Shown: positions 16,615 through 26,389, numbered from the stretch's first letter. The stretch is DNA of 64,000 nucleotides from Nitrososphaerota archaeon (GCA_023379805.1 JAMCPI010000012.1:283777-347776), one strand, 5' to 3'. The notes: generated from the letters alone by a model not told the origin. Numbers and translations are program-made.

Positions 16615-18227
16615 ATTTGCTTCACCATATAGGGTCCTTGCAGATGGTATCCGAGCTTCGCGTAGTATAGTCGGGTTCCGACTGCGCTCATCACAATCAT
16701 CTTCTTCGCATCATACTCTTCGCTTGCGACTCGCTCAGCTTCACGCATTAATCTTCCACCGAAACCTCTGTGCTGCCAAGAACCGTCGTCTCGCAGACCA
16801 ATCGGGACAACAGGCCCGTAGATATGTAGCTCCCTCACTAAGCAGCTTCTAGCCTCCTTCACCTCCGGCCGATGAGCTTCGTCTGAAGGGCTGCGAACCC
16901 TTACGAAGCCAACTAAAGCATCAGCTCGCTTGTCTACTAGTGAAAGAAATGTTTCTTCGCCGCCTGAAGCCTCGTATTGCTCCATCTTCAGCTCCACATT
17001 GTAATCATCAGGGTAGCTGATGCTGGGCCGCTTCAAACCGATTTCGCGGCAACGGATACATCTACATTCTGCTCCTCTACGGTTAAGATCTTCGTGAACT
17101 AGTTCACGCAGGTTGCTCTTCTTGACGCCGTCCTCAATCAGCCTGGCTGGAATATCTCTTTGAATCCTCATTATTCTAACCCAGTCAGGTAGCTGCTGCT
17201 TCACGTCGGCGAGAAGGTTCACTGTGGTCTCTAAGCTGTAGGGCTTGTAGTCACCTTTCGACCACCATCTATGGAGCTCAGCTGAGGAAACTACGAGTGT
17301 AGGGTAAATCTTCAGCATGTCAGGCTTGAAGTCGGAGTCTTCGAAGAGTCTCTTGAAGGCTTCAAGATCCTTCGCCGGGCTTGACCCGGGGAGCCCAGGC
17401 ATCATGTGTGCCACCACCTTCAACCCTGCGTCCTTAGAGATCCGGAATGAGTCAACTACATCCTGCACTGTGTGGCCCCGTTTAACCAGCCTGTAGATCT
17501 CGTCGTCAGGTATCTGTACCCCTATCTCTACTCGGGTAGCTCCGAGCCTAAGCATCATATCCACTTCAGGCTCACGGCACAGATCCGGCCTTGTCTCAAA
17601 GGTTACACCGACATTTCTTCTCGGCGCCGACTCCGATATTCTGTGAGCCTCCTCTAGGCTGCTGGATGCTGTTCCGTTTAGAGCGTCGAAGCATCCTTTG
17701 ACGAACTCCTCCTGATACTGTGCGTGGAAGTTAAGGAAGGTTCCACCCATGATGATGAACTCAGATTTCTGCACCTGATGACCGGCTGCCTCAAGCTGTC
17801 TCAGACGCGCCTCAACCTCTCGGTAACCATCAAAATCGTTCTGCACTCCTCTCAAAGCAGCAGGCTCATAACCCGTGTAGGATTTCGGAGAGCCTGTTTT
17901 GACTCCGCCGGGACAGTAGACACACTGAGCTTGAGGTGGGCAAGGATGCGGCTTCGTCATTATCGCGATGACTGAGATGCCGGAGGCGGTTCGCACCGGT
18001 TTAATCATCAGGAGCCTTCGAAGCTCCTCCCTTCTCTCTGGAGGCAGCGATGTCAAGATGGTGGAGTTGGATGGGATGCGGCTCAGCTTATGCTTAGCAC
18101 TGATTCGTCGTTTAATTTTCATGAAATCGTTTTTGGTTGGATTCCGCTTCTTGCTCAGTGTCTCCGCGATTTCTTGGCAGGCCTTGACGGTACGTTCATC
18201 GCTTTGCTCTGTCTTAGGTGTCTCCAA
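16611..18227 (-). CDS. elp3: Elp3 tRNA uridine-34 acyltransferase (radical SAM + GNAT)
   Basis: 538 residues. The radical SAM cluster cysteines are C96, C102 and C105 (PHPCPPQAQCVYCPGG), followed by KTGSPKSYTGYEPAALRG for the Elp3 family. The C-terminal GNAT domain (about 400-538) has GFGGRLMREAERVA for acetyl-CoA binding. Adds the carboxymethyl group at wobble uridine in tRNA from acetyl-CoA. Paired with lysyl-tRNA synthetase in one transcript, a translation-fidelity operon. Divergent from the CdvB gene. Confidence 0.95.
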   Translation of the reverse strand: METPKTEQSDERTVKACQEIAETLSKKRNPTKNDFMKIKRRISAKHKLSRIPSNSTILTSLPPERREELRRLLMIKPVRTASGISVIAIMTKPHPCPPQAQCVYCPGGVKTGSPKSYTGYEPAALRGVQNDFDGYREVEARLRQLEAAGHQVQKSEFIIMGGTFLNFHAQYQEEFVKGCFDALNGTASSSLEEAHRISESAPRRNVGVTFETRPDLCREPEVDMMLRLGATRVEIGVQIPDDEIYRLVKRGHTVQDVVDSFRISKDAGLKVVAHMMPGLPGSSPAKDLEAFKRLFEDSDFKPDMLKIYPTLVVSSAELHRWWSKGDYKPYSLETTVNLLADVKQQLPDWVRIMRIQRDIPARLIEDGVKKSNLRELVHEDLNRRGAECRCIRCREIGLKRPSISYPDDYNVELKMEQYEASGGEETFLSLVDKRADALVGFVRVRSPSDEAHRPEVKEARSCLVRELHIYGPVVPIGLRDDGSWQHRGFGGRLMREAERVASEEYDAKKMIVMSAVGTRLYYAKLGYHLQGPYMVKQI

Positions 18228-18390
18228 GGCTTTGCTCCCACTCTCCCAATTGCTTTTTCTTCAAGTTCGCCGTTAACTGATGTTTATTAAATCTCTCGAT
18301 TCATAGACTTAGGAGTTTTTTACCTTCTAGTCTACTGTTGTAAACGCTCTAGTGTTTCACTTTATTTGATCACTTCAGCCGTGATCTGGT

Positions 18391-19032
18391 ATGAGCAATT
18401 TTACGGATAAGTGGGTGCAGGCGCGAAAGGAGCCTCTAGGCGACTCGGTACGACATGCCGTCGTTCCTCAGAAGCCTCTGAAAGAGCAGATACATACTGT
18501 TCAACAGGCGTTAAAGCGAGAGATAAACCATCTTGACGGTGTAGACAACCGGCTAAGAAAGAAGGACTCTACACTAATGCACAGCATGGTTCAAGCGACT
18601 GAGAAGCATGAGGTCGAACGTGCCTCAGCGCAGGCGAACGAATTGGCTGAGACTCGTAAGATGGCGCGGTTAACGAACCAAACTAAGATGGTTCTTGAGC
18701 AGATATCTCTTCGCATGGACACCATTGAAGAAATGGGCGATCTAGCCACCGTTATGGCACCAATTGTGCCAGTGGTCAGAGGGTTAAAGAGCGGAATATC
18801 CAACATAATGCCTGACGCGAGCTCAGCAATAGGCGAAATAGGCGACATGATGGGCGGCCTGCTCGTAGATGTAGGACACCTAAGCGGCAGCACACTAACC
18901 TTCGAACCGGGAAGTGAAGATGCAGAGAAAATCATGGCTGAAGCAATGGCCGTAGCCGAACAGAAACGAATGGAAAAGTTCCCTCAAGTACCCACCAACA
19001 ACGTAAACTTCGGCCAACCCGAGCAAAGCTAA
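18391..19032 (+). CDS. cdvB: ESCRT-III-like cell-division protein CdvB family
   Basis: 213 residues, almost all helical: a basic N-terminus, a long helical hairpin with LKREINHLDGVDNRLRKKDS, then MRLD-like second helices and an acidic C-terminal tail (FEPGSEDAEKIMAEAMA). This matches the Snf7/CdvB fold. Polymerises at the division site with CdvA and is remodelled by CdvC, neither of which is next to it. A stop-proximal GC-rich hairpin follows at 19075. Confidence 0.88.
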   Translation: MSNFTDKWVQARKEPLGDSVRHAVVPQKPLKEQIHTVQQALKREINHLDGVDNRLRKKDSTLMHSMVQATEKHEVERASAQANELAETRKMARLTNQTKMVLEQISLRMDTIEEMGDLATVMAPIVPVVRGLKSGISNIMPDASSAIGEIGDMMGGLLVDVGHLSGSTLTFEPGSEDAEKIMAEAMAVAEQKRMEKFPQVPTNNVNFGQPEQS

Positions 19033-19074
19033 ACAAGCAAATAACACCCACGCCTACACCCAGGCAACGCGATA

Positions 19075-19104
19075 CCCACCGCCTCACGATTATCAGGTGG
19101 TGGG
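19075..19104 (+). terminator. Hairpin after cdvB
   Basis: CCCACCGCCT (19075-19084) pairs with AGGTGGTGGG (19095-19104) with one G-U pair and a 10-base loop, 43 bases after the stop codon. Likely a transcript-end structure. Confidence 0.45.
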
Positions 19105-19198
19105 CGGGTTTAGGTTGGATCTCAGATATTTTACGACACCTTTACCAACCCTGTTGCGTTATTTGTAACGACGTTAATGTGCATCTTGCTATTCTAGC

Positions 19199-19660
19199 CT
19201 ACTCCCCTTTTATCTCCTGTTTCTCGGCTTCACGTTGACTACTCGTTTTTGTGGATAATCTTCGAGCAGACCATAGAAAGAAAATTGCGGGGATCAACGT
19301 TAACAAGAACAATCCGTCGAATATCAGGGGAACTGATACAGCGAAAAGGATGATGGATGCACCGACTAGAAGCCTTGGATGAACGCGGTGAACTCCTACA
19401 ACTCCGAGGAAAACTGTAATCAATAGTCCACCTTGAGATATCAATCGCAGTAAGGCCCCAGCGAAGGTATCGGATGTACCTCTAACTCCACCCGAGCAAG
19501 GCCCTATAGGCTGGTGTGAAAGGCTCCCTCCAGAGAACCCCCACGTCAAGCACGGATCAAAGAAACTCAAGGTAAGGGTGGCCATTGATGTTAAGATGAT
19601 GAACAGTATTGGCGTCACGGTGAGTAAAGCGATTGAGGTAACCCTCCAAGACTTACTCAC
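19199..19660 (-). CDS. Small multi-pass membrane protein, unknown
   Basis: 153 residues with about four hydrophobic segments (residues 8-30, 64-82, 90-110, 114-132) and a charged Lys/Glu C-terminal tail. Not a family I recognise. It lies between cdvB and a secreted protein on the same strand; no motif suggests a function. Confidence 0.6.
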   Translation of the reverse strand: MSKSWRVTSIALLTVTPILFIILTSMATLTLSFFDPCLTWGFSGGSLSHQPIGPCSGGVRGTSDTFAGALLRLISQGGLLITVFLGVVGVHRVHPRLLVGASIILFAVSVPLIFDGLFLLTLIPAIFFLWSARRLSTKTSSQREAEKQEIKGE

Positions 19661-19717
19661 AAGACATCGCCTAGAATAGGAGCTACCTCAATATAAGATA
19701 CAGCAAATAACATTGAG

Positions 19718-19745
19718 TATCTTCTACCTATCTTCTACCTATCTT
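19718..19745. repeat. 11-bp tandem repeat ending on a stop codon
   Basis: TATCTTCTACC occurs at 19718-19728 and 19729-19739, then a partial TATCTT. On the minus strand the gene's TAG (19741-19739) begins the repeated run. Confidence 0.8.
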
Positions 19746-20314
19746 ATCTCAATCACTGTAGTTACGTTTCCTACTATCGGTAGGCTGGGTGAAGGCGGTT
19801 CTCGGATCTCGGCTTGTATGAAGTATTGTCCCGGCGGGACTCTTTCAGGTACGAGTCCAGACTCGGTCAGTACCATCCCGGTTTGGTTCCAGATGTAGCG
19901 TTCGATTAGTAGTTCGGAAAATGGGGCTATCTTGGCAGGAACTAGGATTTTGCCTAAGTAGGCGCTGCGAATGAACTTTTCAGCTCCGGTTGAGTTCAGT
20001 ATTCTTAGAGTGAATGCTTCAGGAGGAGTCGAAAGGTCGACAGTTGTTGTGCTGTTGTTGATTATGGCGATTTCTATCTTGACCGGTTCTCTCTGCTGGA
20101 AGACGGTGCCGTTAGTTCTCACCTTGAAGATGACGTTGTTGCCGTTAACCATTGCTTGAATAGAGTCGTTGAATTGCCCTCCATGTTGCCCGTTAGGGAG
20201 TTGATTCTGCCCATTTGGTTGAGCGCCTCTGAAGGTGGTTGCGTAGAAGACTGAGGCGGTTAATGCTATGATGATAGCAAGCAGCACAAGCGTCGGTAGT
20301 CTATCGCGAGACAC
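19739..20314 (-). CDS. Secreted protein with BsuPI-like beta domain
   Basis: 191 residues. N-terminal signal or anchor (LPTLVLLAIIIALTASVFYA), Gln/Asn/Gly-rich linker, then a domain with PVKIEIAIINNSTTTVDL, FTLRILNSTGAEKF, YIWNQTG and VPPGQYFIQAEI. That order resembles the intracellular proteinase inhibitor BsuPI domain found widely in secreted archaeal proteins. Function unknown. Similar in build to the proteins at 48935 and 50471. Confidence 0.6.
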   Translation of the reverse strand: MSRDRLPTLVLLAIIIALTASVFYATTFRGAQPNGQNQLPNGQHGGQFNDSIQAMVNGNNVIFKVRTNGTVFQQREPVKIEIAIINNSTTTVDLSTPPEAFTLRILNSTGAEKFIRSAYLGKILVPAKIAPFSELLIERYIWNQTGMVLTESGLVPERVPPGQYFIQAEIREPPSPSLPIVGNVTTVIEIR

Positions 20315-20598
20315 AGCTCTAGATAATCAGGGCGGCATATACACATTGTTAACTAGGTAGTGGATCAACAGGTTGATGGTTAACATTCATAAGGGAGAGA
20401 TTTTTCTACCGTATGTTGAGGAACGATCGGTTCAGTGTCTTTCGGGGATTGATCCTCTGTTTGTCGTCTAGTCAGGTTGAGAGTTTAAAATGAGTTCACT
20501 GCGTAAATCAAGTTCCTGCCGCGTCAAGGTGTATTGCGGTCATCTTCTACCGGTAAGGTTGAATCTAAGCAATAGTAGCAATTAGATGAGTGATGGTT

Positions 20599-22401
20599 AT
20601 GGCGCATCGAGTAGCTGTTCTTGATAGAGATAATTGCCTTTCGCGTAAGTGTGGGTTAGAGTGCATCAAGTTCTGCCCAGTCAACAAGATGGGCTGCGAA
20701 TGCATTGTTCTCGGCGAAGACAAAAAGGCCCTTATCGACGAGGAGCTCTGCACGGGCTGCGGAATCTGTCCAAAGAAATGTCCGTTCCACGCTATCACAA
20801 TCGTCAACTTGGCTGAGGAGCTAAAGCAGGAGAAGATTCATCAGTACGGGCCGAACGGCTTCAGACTCTACCGGCTCCCTGTGCCAAAAAAAGGCGAGGT
20901 GGTTGGGTTGGTGGGTCGCAACGGGATCGGTAAATCAACCACCCTAAGCATCCTCTCAGGAAGCTTAACTCCAAACCTTGGTGACATCAAGTCGCCGCCG
21001 AGCTGGGAGAAGGTCATCAGCTATTATCAGGGCTCAGAGCTGAAGAGCCATTTTGAGCAAATCGCCAACGGCACACTCCGCGTCTCTATGAAGCCTCAGG
21101 CGGTATACATGATACCGCGTGTATGGAAAGGTGATGCCGGCTCCCTGTTGAAAGAGGTTGATGAGCGAAAAATCGCTAACGATCTGCTTGAACAGCTGAG
21201 CCTGAGGGAGAGCACCGGTCGTCAGGTCAGTGAGTTAAGCGGAGGCGAGCTTCAACGACTCGCAGTCGCAGTAGCCGCCTCTAAAGATGCTGACATCTAC
21301 TTCTTCGACGAACCCTCATCTTACAACGACGTGTTTCAGCGGATGGCTGTCTCAAAGGTCATTCAAAGCCTAGCGGATATGGGTAGATGCGTGCTTCTAG
21401 TGGAGCATGACCTTACCTTCCTAGACTATCTCAGCGATTACCTCCAAGTTTTCTACGGTGAAGCAGGAGCCTACGGAGTAGTCTCAAACATCCACCCTTC
21501 AAGAACCGGCGTCAACCTATTGCTCGACGGATATCTGCCGGATGAGAACGTCAGATTCCGAGACCGACCTGTAACCTTCGAGGTCTACTCACCCGTAGAT
21601 GAGACAAGCGAGATGCCTGATCTAGCAAAGTACACGGATCTAGTGAAACGCTACCCCGACTTCAACCTCAAAGTAGAGTCAGGCTCAATGAAGGCCGGCT
21701 CCGTAATCGGCATCCTCGGAGCTAACGCAATAGGAAAAACAACATTCATGAAGATGATAGCAGGCGTCGACAAGCCTGACGAAGGCGCAATCTCAACTGA
21801 AGCCAAAATATCGTATAAGCCTCAGTACTTGACTCCCGACTATGAAGGAACCGTGGAGATGCTTCTTGAAGAGGTCTCCGGCGGCGGCTACAATGACGGT
21901 GCAACACAGTCCACACTGATAACTCCGATAAGAGTGAACCGGCTGTACGAGAAGATGGTGAAGGATCTTAGCGGCGGCGAACTCCAGAAGGTCGCGGTCA
22001 CTGCCTGCCTGCTCCGTGACGCTGAGCTATATGCGCTTGACGAGCCATCCGCATTCATAGATGTTGAAGACCGCATTACGCTTGCACGGGTACTGAGCCG
22101 CTTCGTCAAATCTCAAGGCCGGACCGCCTTAGTAATCGACCACGATGTGCAGCTAATCGATATCATCTCTGATTCGCTGATGATCTTCCGCGGTCAGCCG
22201 GGTGTAAGCGGTACAGCCACCAAACCTATGCGCAAAGAGGATGGGATGAACATGTTCCTACAGGATCTGGGTGTAACGTATAGGCGAGATATTGACTCTA
22301 ACCGACCCCGGGTGAATAAGCCGGGTAGCAAGTTGGACAGACGTCAGAAGGATATGAATGCCTTCTACTATCTAAGCAAAGCTGCTGAGCCGCAAGATTA
22401 A
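20599..22401 (+). CDS. abcE1: Ribosome-recycling ATPase ABCE1
   Basis: About 600 residues. The N-terminal iron-sulphur domain has CLSRKCGLECIKFCPVNKMG and CTGCGICPKKCPF (two 4Fe-4S sites). Two ABC domains follow: GRNGIGKST with LSGGELQRLAVAVA, and GANAIGKTT with LSGGELQKVAVTA, both with FDEPS/LDEPS Walker B motifs and hinge regions. Splits ribosomes after termination. I take the ATG at 20599; GTG 20590 and ATG 20593 in the same frame are alternatives. Monocistronic; a small zinc-protease-like gene follows after a GATG/GATA microsatellite. Confidence 0.95.
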   Translation: MAHRVAVLDRDNCLSRKCGLECIKFCPVNKMGCECIVLGEDKKALIDEELCTGCGICPKKCPFHAITIVNLAEELKQEKIHQYGPNGFRLYRLPVPKKGEVVGLVGRNGIGKSTTLSILSGSLTPNLGDIKSPPSWEKVISYYQGSELKSHFEQIANGTLRVSMKPQAVYMIPRVWKGDAGSLLKEVDERKIANDLLEQLSLRESTGRQVSELSGGELQRLAVAVAASKDADIYFFDEPSSYNDVFQRMAVSKVIQSLADMGRCVLLVEHDLTFLDYLSDYLQVFYGEAGAYGVVSNIHPSRTGVNLLLDGYLPDENVRFRDRPVTFEVYSPVDETSEMPDLAKYTDLVKRYPDFNLKVESGSMKAGSVIGILGANAIGKTTFMKMIAGVDKPDEGAISTEAKISYKPQYLTPDYEGTVEMLLEEVSGGGYNDGATQSTLITPIRVNRLYEKMVKDLSGGELQKVAVTACLLRDAELYALDEPSAFIDVEDRITLARVLSRFVKSQGRTALVIDHDVQLIDIISDSLMIFRGQPGVSGTATKPMRKEDGMNMFLQDLGVTYRRDIDSNRPRVNKPGSKLDRRQKDMNAFYYLSKAAEPQD

Positions 22402-22461
22402 TCCGAACCGGTTAAACCTGAGCAGCAACCAGAGTAGATGGATGGATAGATAGAAGAAGAG

Positions 22462-22836
22462 ATGAAAATGGGGTTGCAAAACGAGTCAGAGGATGATATT
22501 CTCTTCAAGGTCAGCGTTGTAGAGACGATTCTGGCTAAGCGACCTGAGGACGCATTACAGATGCTTAGTAAGCATTACAAAGTTACAGTGCCGGCTCTGC
22601 ATGTAGGGATGGTTAAGGGGCGCTCTACCGGAGTTCTCGGAGTCTATGTAGCGAAGAAGCACGCGATCTATGTTCGGGACAGCGAGGTTCTCTTCGAGCC
22701 TTTTGTTCTTATCCATGAGTTCTATCATCATCTGAGAACCCACGGCACGTTTCACCGCGGAACAGAGAAGCACGCTGATCTCTTCGCCGACAGCTTCATC
22801 AAAGCCTATCTGTACGTAAAAGGGCGAGCAGGTTGA
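22462..22836 (+). CDS. Small zincin-like metallopeptidase
   Basis: 124 residues with LIHEFYHHLRTHG, an HExxH zinc site, and EKHADLFADSF downstream that could supply the third ligand, as in compact ImmA/IrrE-like and related archaeal peptidases. No signal peptide, so intracellular. The next gene starts 8 bases later and is presumably its partner. The purine-rich tract GATGGATGGATAGATAGAAG (22436-22455) just before the start is a tetranucleotide microsatellite near the ribosome-binding region. Confidence 0.65.
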   Translation: MKMGLQNESEDDILFKVSVVETILAKRPEDALQMLSKHYKVTVPALHVGMVKGRSTGVLGVYVAKKHAIYVRDSEVLFEPFVLIHEFYHHLRTHGTFHRGTEKHADLFADSFIKAYLYVKGRAG

Positions 22837-22843
22837 TAGCTGT

Positions 22844-23362
22844 ATGAACAGCATCGAGCTAACGACACCGGCGGAAATCGAGCGGTTTGTAGACATCTTG
22901 AATCGATACAGCAGAGCACCGCTCAGCGCATACTGGCAGATATGCATCACAGGCGAAACGTCACTTAAGGATCTGAAGTTTCCTGTAAGTTCAACCGTCT
23001 TCGGCAACGTGGAGAAGAAGGCTCGTCGCCTAAGGGAAACCGGGAAGATCGGCAAAGTCTCAAGGGGTCGAGACATCGCTTGGGATCAGTTCGATCAAAG
23101 GGTGCTTCGCTCTCTGAAAAAGCTGAATCTAATCGCTATTGAAGAAAGCGGGAATCAGGTGTTCATCAAACCTCTGGTTGACCGGGTGGTTTTCAAGGTC
23201 GGCGAGGGTCGTCACGTCGAGCAAATCGAGGACATCGCGGAGGCGCACAACCTGATTAGAGATCTAAGAGGCGAGTCAAGAGTTCGCTTATTTTTTGAGA
23301 GAAGGTTAAAACAGGTGATACCTGACACAGTGGTAATCATCTTCCCGGTTGCGCAGGAGTAG
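22844..23362 (+). CDS. Hypothetical protein in operon with zincin
   Basis: 172 residues, soluble, mixed alpha/beta, basic (many Lys/Arg in residues 60-100, including KKARRLRETGKIGKVSRGRD). The middle section looks like a winged-helix unit (LRSLKKLNLIAIEESGNQVF). Family not recognised. Its start lies 8 bases behind the metallopeptidase stop, so the two are co-translated; a protease plus regulator or substrate pair is possible but unproven. Confidence 0.6.
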   Translation: MNSIELTTPAEIERFVDILNRYSRAPLSAYWQICITGETSLKDLKFPVSSTVFGNVEKKARRLRETGKIGKVSRGRDIAWDQFDQRVLRSLKKLNLIAIEESGNQVFIKPLVDRVVFKVGEGRHVEQIEDIAEAHNLIRDLRGESRVRLFFERRLKQVIPDTVVIIFPVAQE

Positions 23363-23520
23363 TTCTCTCAATTCTTCCGCAGCAGTTAGTTCAATTCTCT
23401 TTTAATCTGTAAAGTCGAATCTGTTAGTTAGTCTCGCTTGGCTGCCTGTTTATCGTTGAATGGAGCTGGTGGGTGAGTGGTTTTCGCTTTAAATATTCGT
23501 TTTGACCATTTTTACTTAGA

Positions 23521-24342
23521 ATGAGAGCAAATAGAATGGCGCCCTTTTTGAGAGACGGCCGGAGCATGCTTCTGGCGTATGATCAGGGGTTGGAGCATGG
23601 CCCCTCTAGCGATTTCAATGATAGAAACATTGACCCCGCCTTTGTGATGGATCTGGCGGTTAAAGGAGGCTTCAACGGAGTGGTCTTACAGAAGGGTATT
23701 GCTGAAAGGTTCTACGATGGAAAGGTCCCTCTGATATTGAAGGTGAATGGCAAAAGCAGTCTCGTGAAAGGTGATCCAGTGTCAAGACAGGTGTGTTCAG
23801 TCGACTATGCAGTTTCTCTCGGTGCTAAAGGAATTGGCTACACCATCTATCTTGGAAGCGAGAAGGAATCTGAGATGTTCGCAGAGTTCGGCAGAATACA
23901 GGAAGAAGCGCATCAGAGAAACCTCCCAGCGATAGCTTGGGTTTACCCTAGAGGTGCAGGCGTGACAAACGATACTTCAAAGGAAATTGTTGCATACGCT
24001 GCTAGAACTGCTCTTGAGCTAGGTGCGGATGCCGCCAAAATCAAGTACACCGGTGACAGCGCGAGCTTCTCTTGGGCAGTTAAGGCCGCAGCCGGGATAA
24101 GGGTCTTCATGTCAGGCGGACCTAAAACCAAAACTGATGAAGAGTTTCTGAGACAGGTGAAAGGAGCAATCGATGCTGGAGCCACTGGGCTGGCGGTTGG
24201 AAGAAACGTCTGGCAGCACCAAGACCCTCTTGCTATGGCTAACTATCTGAAGAAAATAATCTTCGAGAAGAAACCGGTCGAAGCGGTAATCCCGCCTAAC
24301 CCTGTGAAGCGTGCTCCTAGGCCGATTTATCAGTCTACGTGA
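23521..24342 (+). CDS. fba: Archaeal class I fructose-bisphosphate aldolase (DhnA type)
   Basis: 273 residues. LLAYDQGLEHGPSSDF at the start, AIAWVYPRG in the middle, AAKIKYTGD carrying the Schiff-base Lys, then FMSGGPKTKT and GLAVGRNVWQ for phosphate binding. Interconverts fructose 1,6-bisphosphate with dihydroxyacetone phosphate and glyceraldehyde 3-phosphate. A TTTAAATA box at about 23490 sits 25 bases before the ATG, so leaderless. Its 3' end overlaps that of the phosphofructokinase gene by 8 bases, tail to tail. Confidence 0.93.
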   Translation: MRANRMAPFLRDGRSMLLAYDQGLEHGPSSDFNDRNIDPAFVMDLAVKGGFNGVVLQKGIAERFYDGKVPLILKVNGKSSLVKGDPVSRQVCSVDYAVSLGAKGIGYTIYLGSEKESEMFAEFGRIQEEAHQRNLPAIAWVYPRGAGVTNDTSKEIVAYAARTALELGADAAKIKYTGDSASFSWAVKAAAGIRVFMSGGPKTKTDEEFLRQVKGAIDAGATGLAVGRNVWQHQDPLAMANYLKKIIFEKKPVEAVIPPNPVKRAPRPIYQST

Positions 24343-25357
24343 AAATCTGGCCGATTTTGAGCAGATTCAGATCCAGCTTCTTAGGTTTAAGGGCGCTCTC
24401 GAGATCGACAGTTACTATCTCAGTTCCTTTTAGAGCTACCATCACGTCGAACCTGCCCTGTTTGACCATGTCCACCGCCGCAACACCCAATCTGCTTGAC
24501 AGAACCCGGTCGAAGGCTGAGGGTACAGCTCCTCTAAGAGTGTGACCCAGTACAATTAGCCTTGTTTCGCGATGCGTCCTATTCTCAATCTCATCAGCCA
24601 AAAGATGCGCGATGCCGCCGAGCTCAGGATGACCAAACTCGTCAACCCTTCTTCCAGAAGGGGTTTGACCAGCCTTGAACTTCACTTCAGCACCCTCAGC
24701 GACAACAATCAACGTGAAGTTCTTACCTCCTCTATCCCTAGTCGTTACAACTTCACATATCTTGTCAATATCAACAGGTTGTTCAGGAACTAGGATAACA
24801 TGGGCGCCACTAGCGATACCTGCGTATGCGGCAACCCAGCCAGCATCACGCCCCATCACTTCCACAATCATTACACGTTCATGCGACATTCCTGTGGTAC
24901 GTATCCTGTCAATAGCATCCATGGCGACATTTACCGCAGAATCAAAACCGAATGTGAAATCAGTCTCGGAGAGGTTATTGTCAATGGTCTTCGGAGCGCC
25001 CACCGCCTTCAACCCGTAGTCTCTAAGATTATGTGCCACTCCTAACGTATCCTCCCCACCTATTGCAAGAAGAGCATCCAACCCGAGGCTCTGAACATTC
25101 TTCATCACAAGCTCGGGCCCGCCTTCTCTCTTGAAGGGATTCGTCCTAGAGGTTAGCAGAACAGTTCCTCCAAGAGGCAATATGCCTGCCACGTCATCAT
25201 AGCTTAGTGGGAGCGTGTCAGGTTCAAGCAGGCCTGCCCATCCTCGTCTGATCCCGACCACCTCAAAGCCGTAATCGGTAGCACGTTTCACAGCTGCGCG
25301 GATCACAGCGTTGATACCGGCGCAGTCTCCTCCGCCAGTTAAAACCCCTAGTCTCAT
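24335..25357 (-). CDS. pfp: Phosphofructokinase, probably PPi-dependent
   Basis: 340 residues of the PfkA family: TGGGDCAGINAVIRAAV, AIGGEDTLGVAH, GAPKTIDNNLSETDFTFGFD, EVMGRDAGWVA. Two positions decide the phosphoryl donor: ATP enzymes have GGDGS and PGTIDND, PPi enzymes have Asp in GG-x-D and Lys in PKTIDN. This protein has both PPi-type residues, so it is probably reversible and PPi-using, serving glycolysis and gluconeogenesis. Convergent with the aldolase gene that uses its product. Confidence 0.88.
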   Translation of the reverse strand: MRLGVLTGGGDCAGINAVIRAAVKRATDYGFEVVGIRRGWAGLLEPDTLPLSYDDVAGILPLGGTVLLTSRTNPFKREGGPELVMKNVQSLGLDALLAIGGEDTLGVAHNLRDYGLKAVGAPKTIDNNLSETDFTFGFDSAVNVAMDAIDRIRTTGMSHERVMIVEVMGRDAGWVAAYAGIASGAHVILVPEQPVDIDKICEVVTTRDRGGKNFTLIVVAEGAEVKFKAGQTPSGRRVDEFGHPELGGIAHLLADEIENRTHRETRLIVLGHTLRGAVPSAFDRVLSSRLGVAAVDMVKQGRFDVMVALKGTEIVTVDLESALKPKKLDLNLLKIGQIFT

Positions 25358-25582
25358 AACGATTGATTAGAGCGGCTCCGAGCAATAAAAAACGTGCGTA
25401 ACAGATTAATGCTGAAGATTCCTGTCTAACCACAAGCCACATTTCCCTTAAAGAAATTATAATTTAATCGAAACAGATTTCGTGTCGAAAACAGCTAACG
25501 CACATCATTTATCAGATATTTCTAATATGAGCTATAGCGGCATGATGGGATTCGGGTACGGTGTCTGGCGTTAGATTCTAAC

Positions 25583-26389
25583 TTGACTGCGGTGCAGAGA
25601 TATAAAGTCGTCCTGTTCTACGTCTTTGCATTCGCGATTTCTTGGACCTTCTGGTTCCTGATGTCTCTGACTTATCATGGCAGCACCACCGACTACACGG
25701 TGATTGCTCTGTCATCAATCGCAGGACTAGGGCCATTGTTATCATTGATCATTCTTGGGAGAGTTACTGGAAATGCGGTTGACTTCAAGAAGATTGCGGC
25801 AACTGCGAGATTTCGAGGTGCGGCACATAAACGATGGTTCCTTCCTGCCACCCTAGCGATTCCATGTTTCACTGTGTTAGGTGTTCTACTGAGTTTTCTA
25901 TTAGGCTTGGAAAATGCAGGCGACGGGCAGCTTCGATTGATCAAGTCTGGACCCGATACACTAGGATTGCTGGTGCTGCCCATAATGGCTGTTTATCTCT
26001 TTGCAAGTCTTCCAACGAGCCCGTTGTTCGAGGAGCCAGGGTGGCGTGGGTTTGCGCTTCCGAAGTTGCAGAGGCGATTTGGACGAGAAGGAGGAAGCAT
26101 AATCGTGGGTTTCTTGTGGTGGGTTTGGCATCAACCTTCTAATCTCACCTTCGGAATAGAACCAACCGCTTACGCATTCCTGCAAATGGTGACTGTTTCA
26201 TTTATGATCGATTCTCTTTTCAATCTTTCTGGAGAAAACCTTCTCACCGCGATGCTTGCCCACGCATCCTCTGGTGTCGTGTTCACTTTTCTCTATGAGG
26301 GCTCTCAAACTCTTTTCGCGTTGATTCCGTTGGTTGGTTTTGTGGCGATTCTGCGAATCCGAGTCGAAGAAGATTCAAGCTCATTTTGA
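25583..26389 (+). CDS. CPBP-family intramembrane metalloprotease
   Basis: 268 residues, about seven membrane segments. Catalytic motifs of the CAAX protease/bacteriocin-processing family: FEEPGWRGFALPKL (EExxxR), FLWWVWHQPSN (FxxxH) and LLTAMLAHASSG. Cleaves membrane-embedded substrates; the substrate here is unknown. TTG at 25583 or GTG at 25592 may be the start. A tiny frame at 25527 (MSYSGMMGFGYGVWR) upstream may be the stub of a lost short membrane protein. A (CTAA)4 repeat follows the TGA stop. Confidence 0.85.
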   Translation: MTAVQRYKVVLFYVFAFAISWTFWFLMSLTYHGSTTDYTVIALSSIAGLGPLLSLIILGRVTGNAVDFKKIAATARFRGAAHKRWFLPATLAIPCFTVLGVLLSFLLGLENAGDGQLRLIKSGPDTLGLLVLPIMAVYLFASLPTSPLFEEPGWRGFALPKLQRRFGREGGSIIVGFLWWVWHQPSNLTFGIEPTAYAFLQMVTVSFMIDSLFNLSGENLLTAMLAHASSGVVFTFLYEGSQTLFALIPLVGFVAILRIRVEEDSSSF

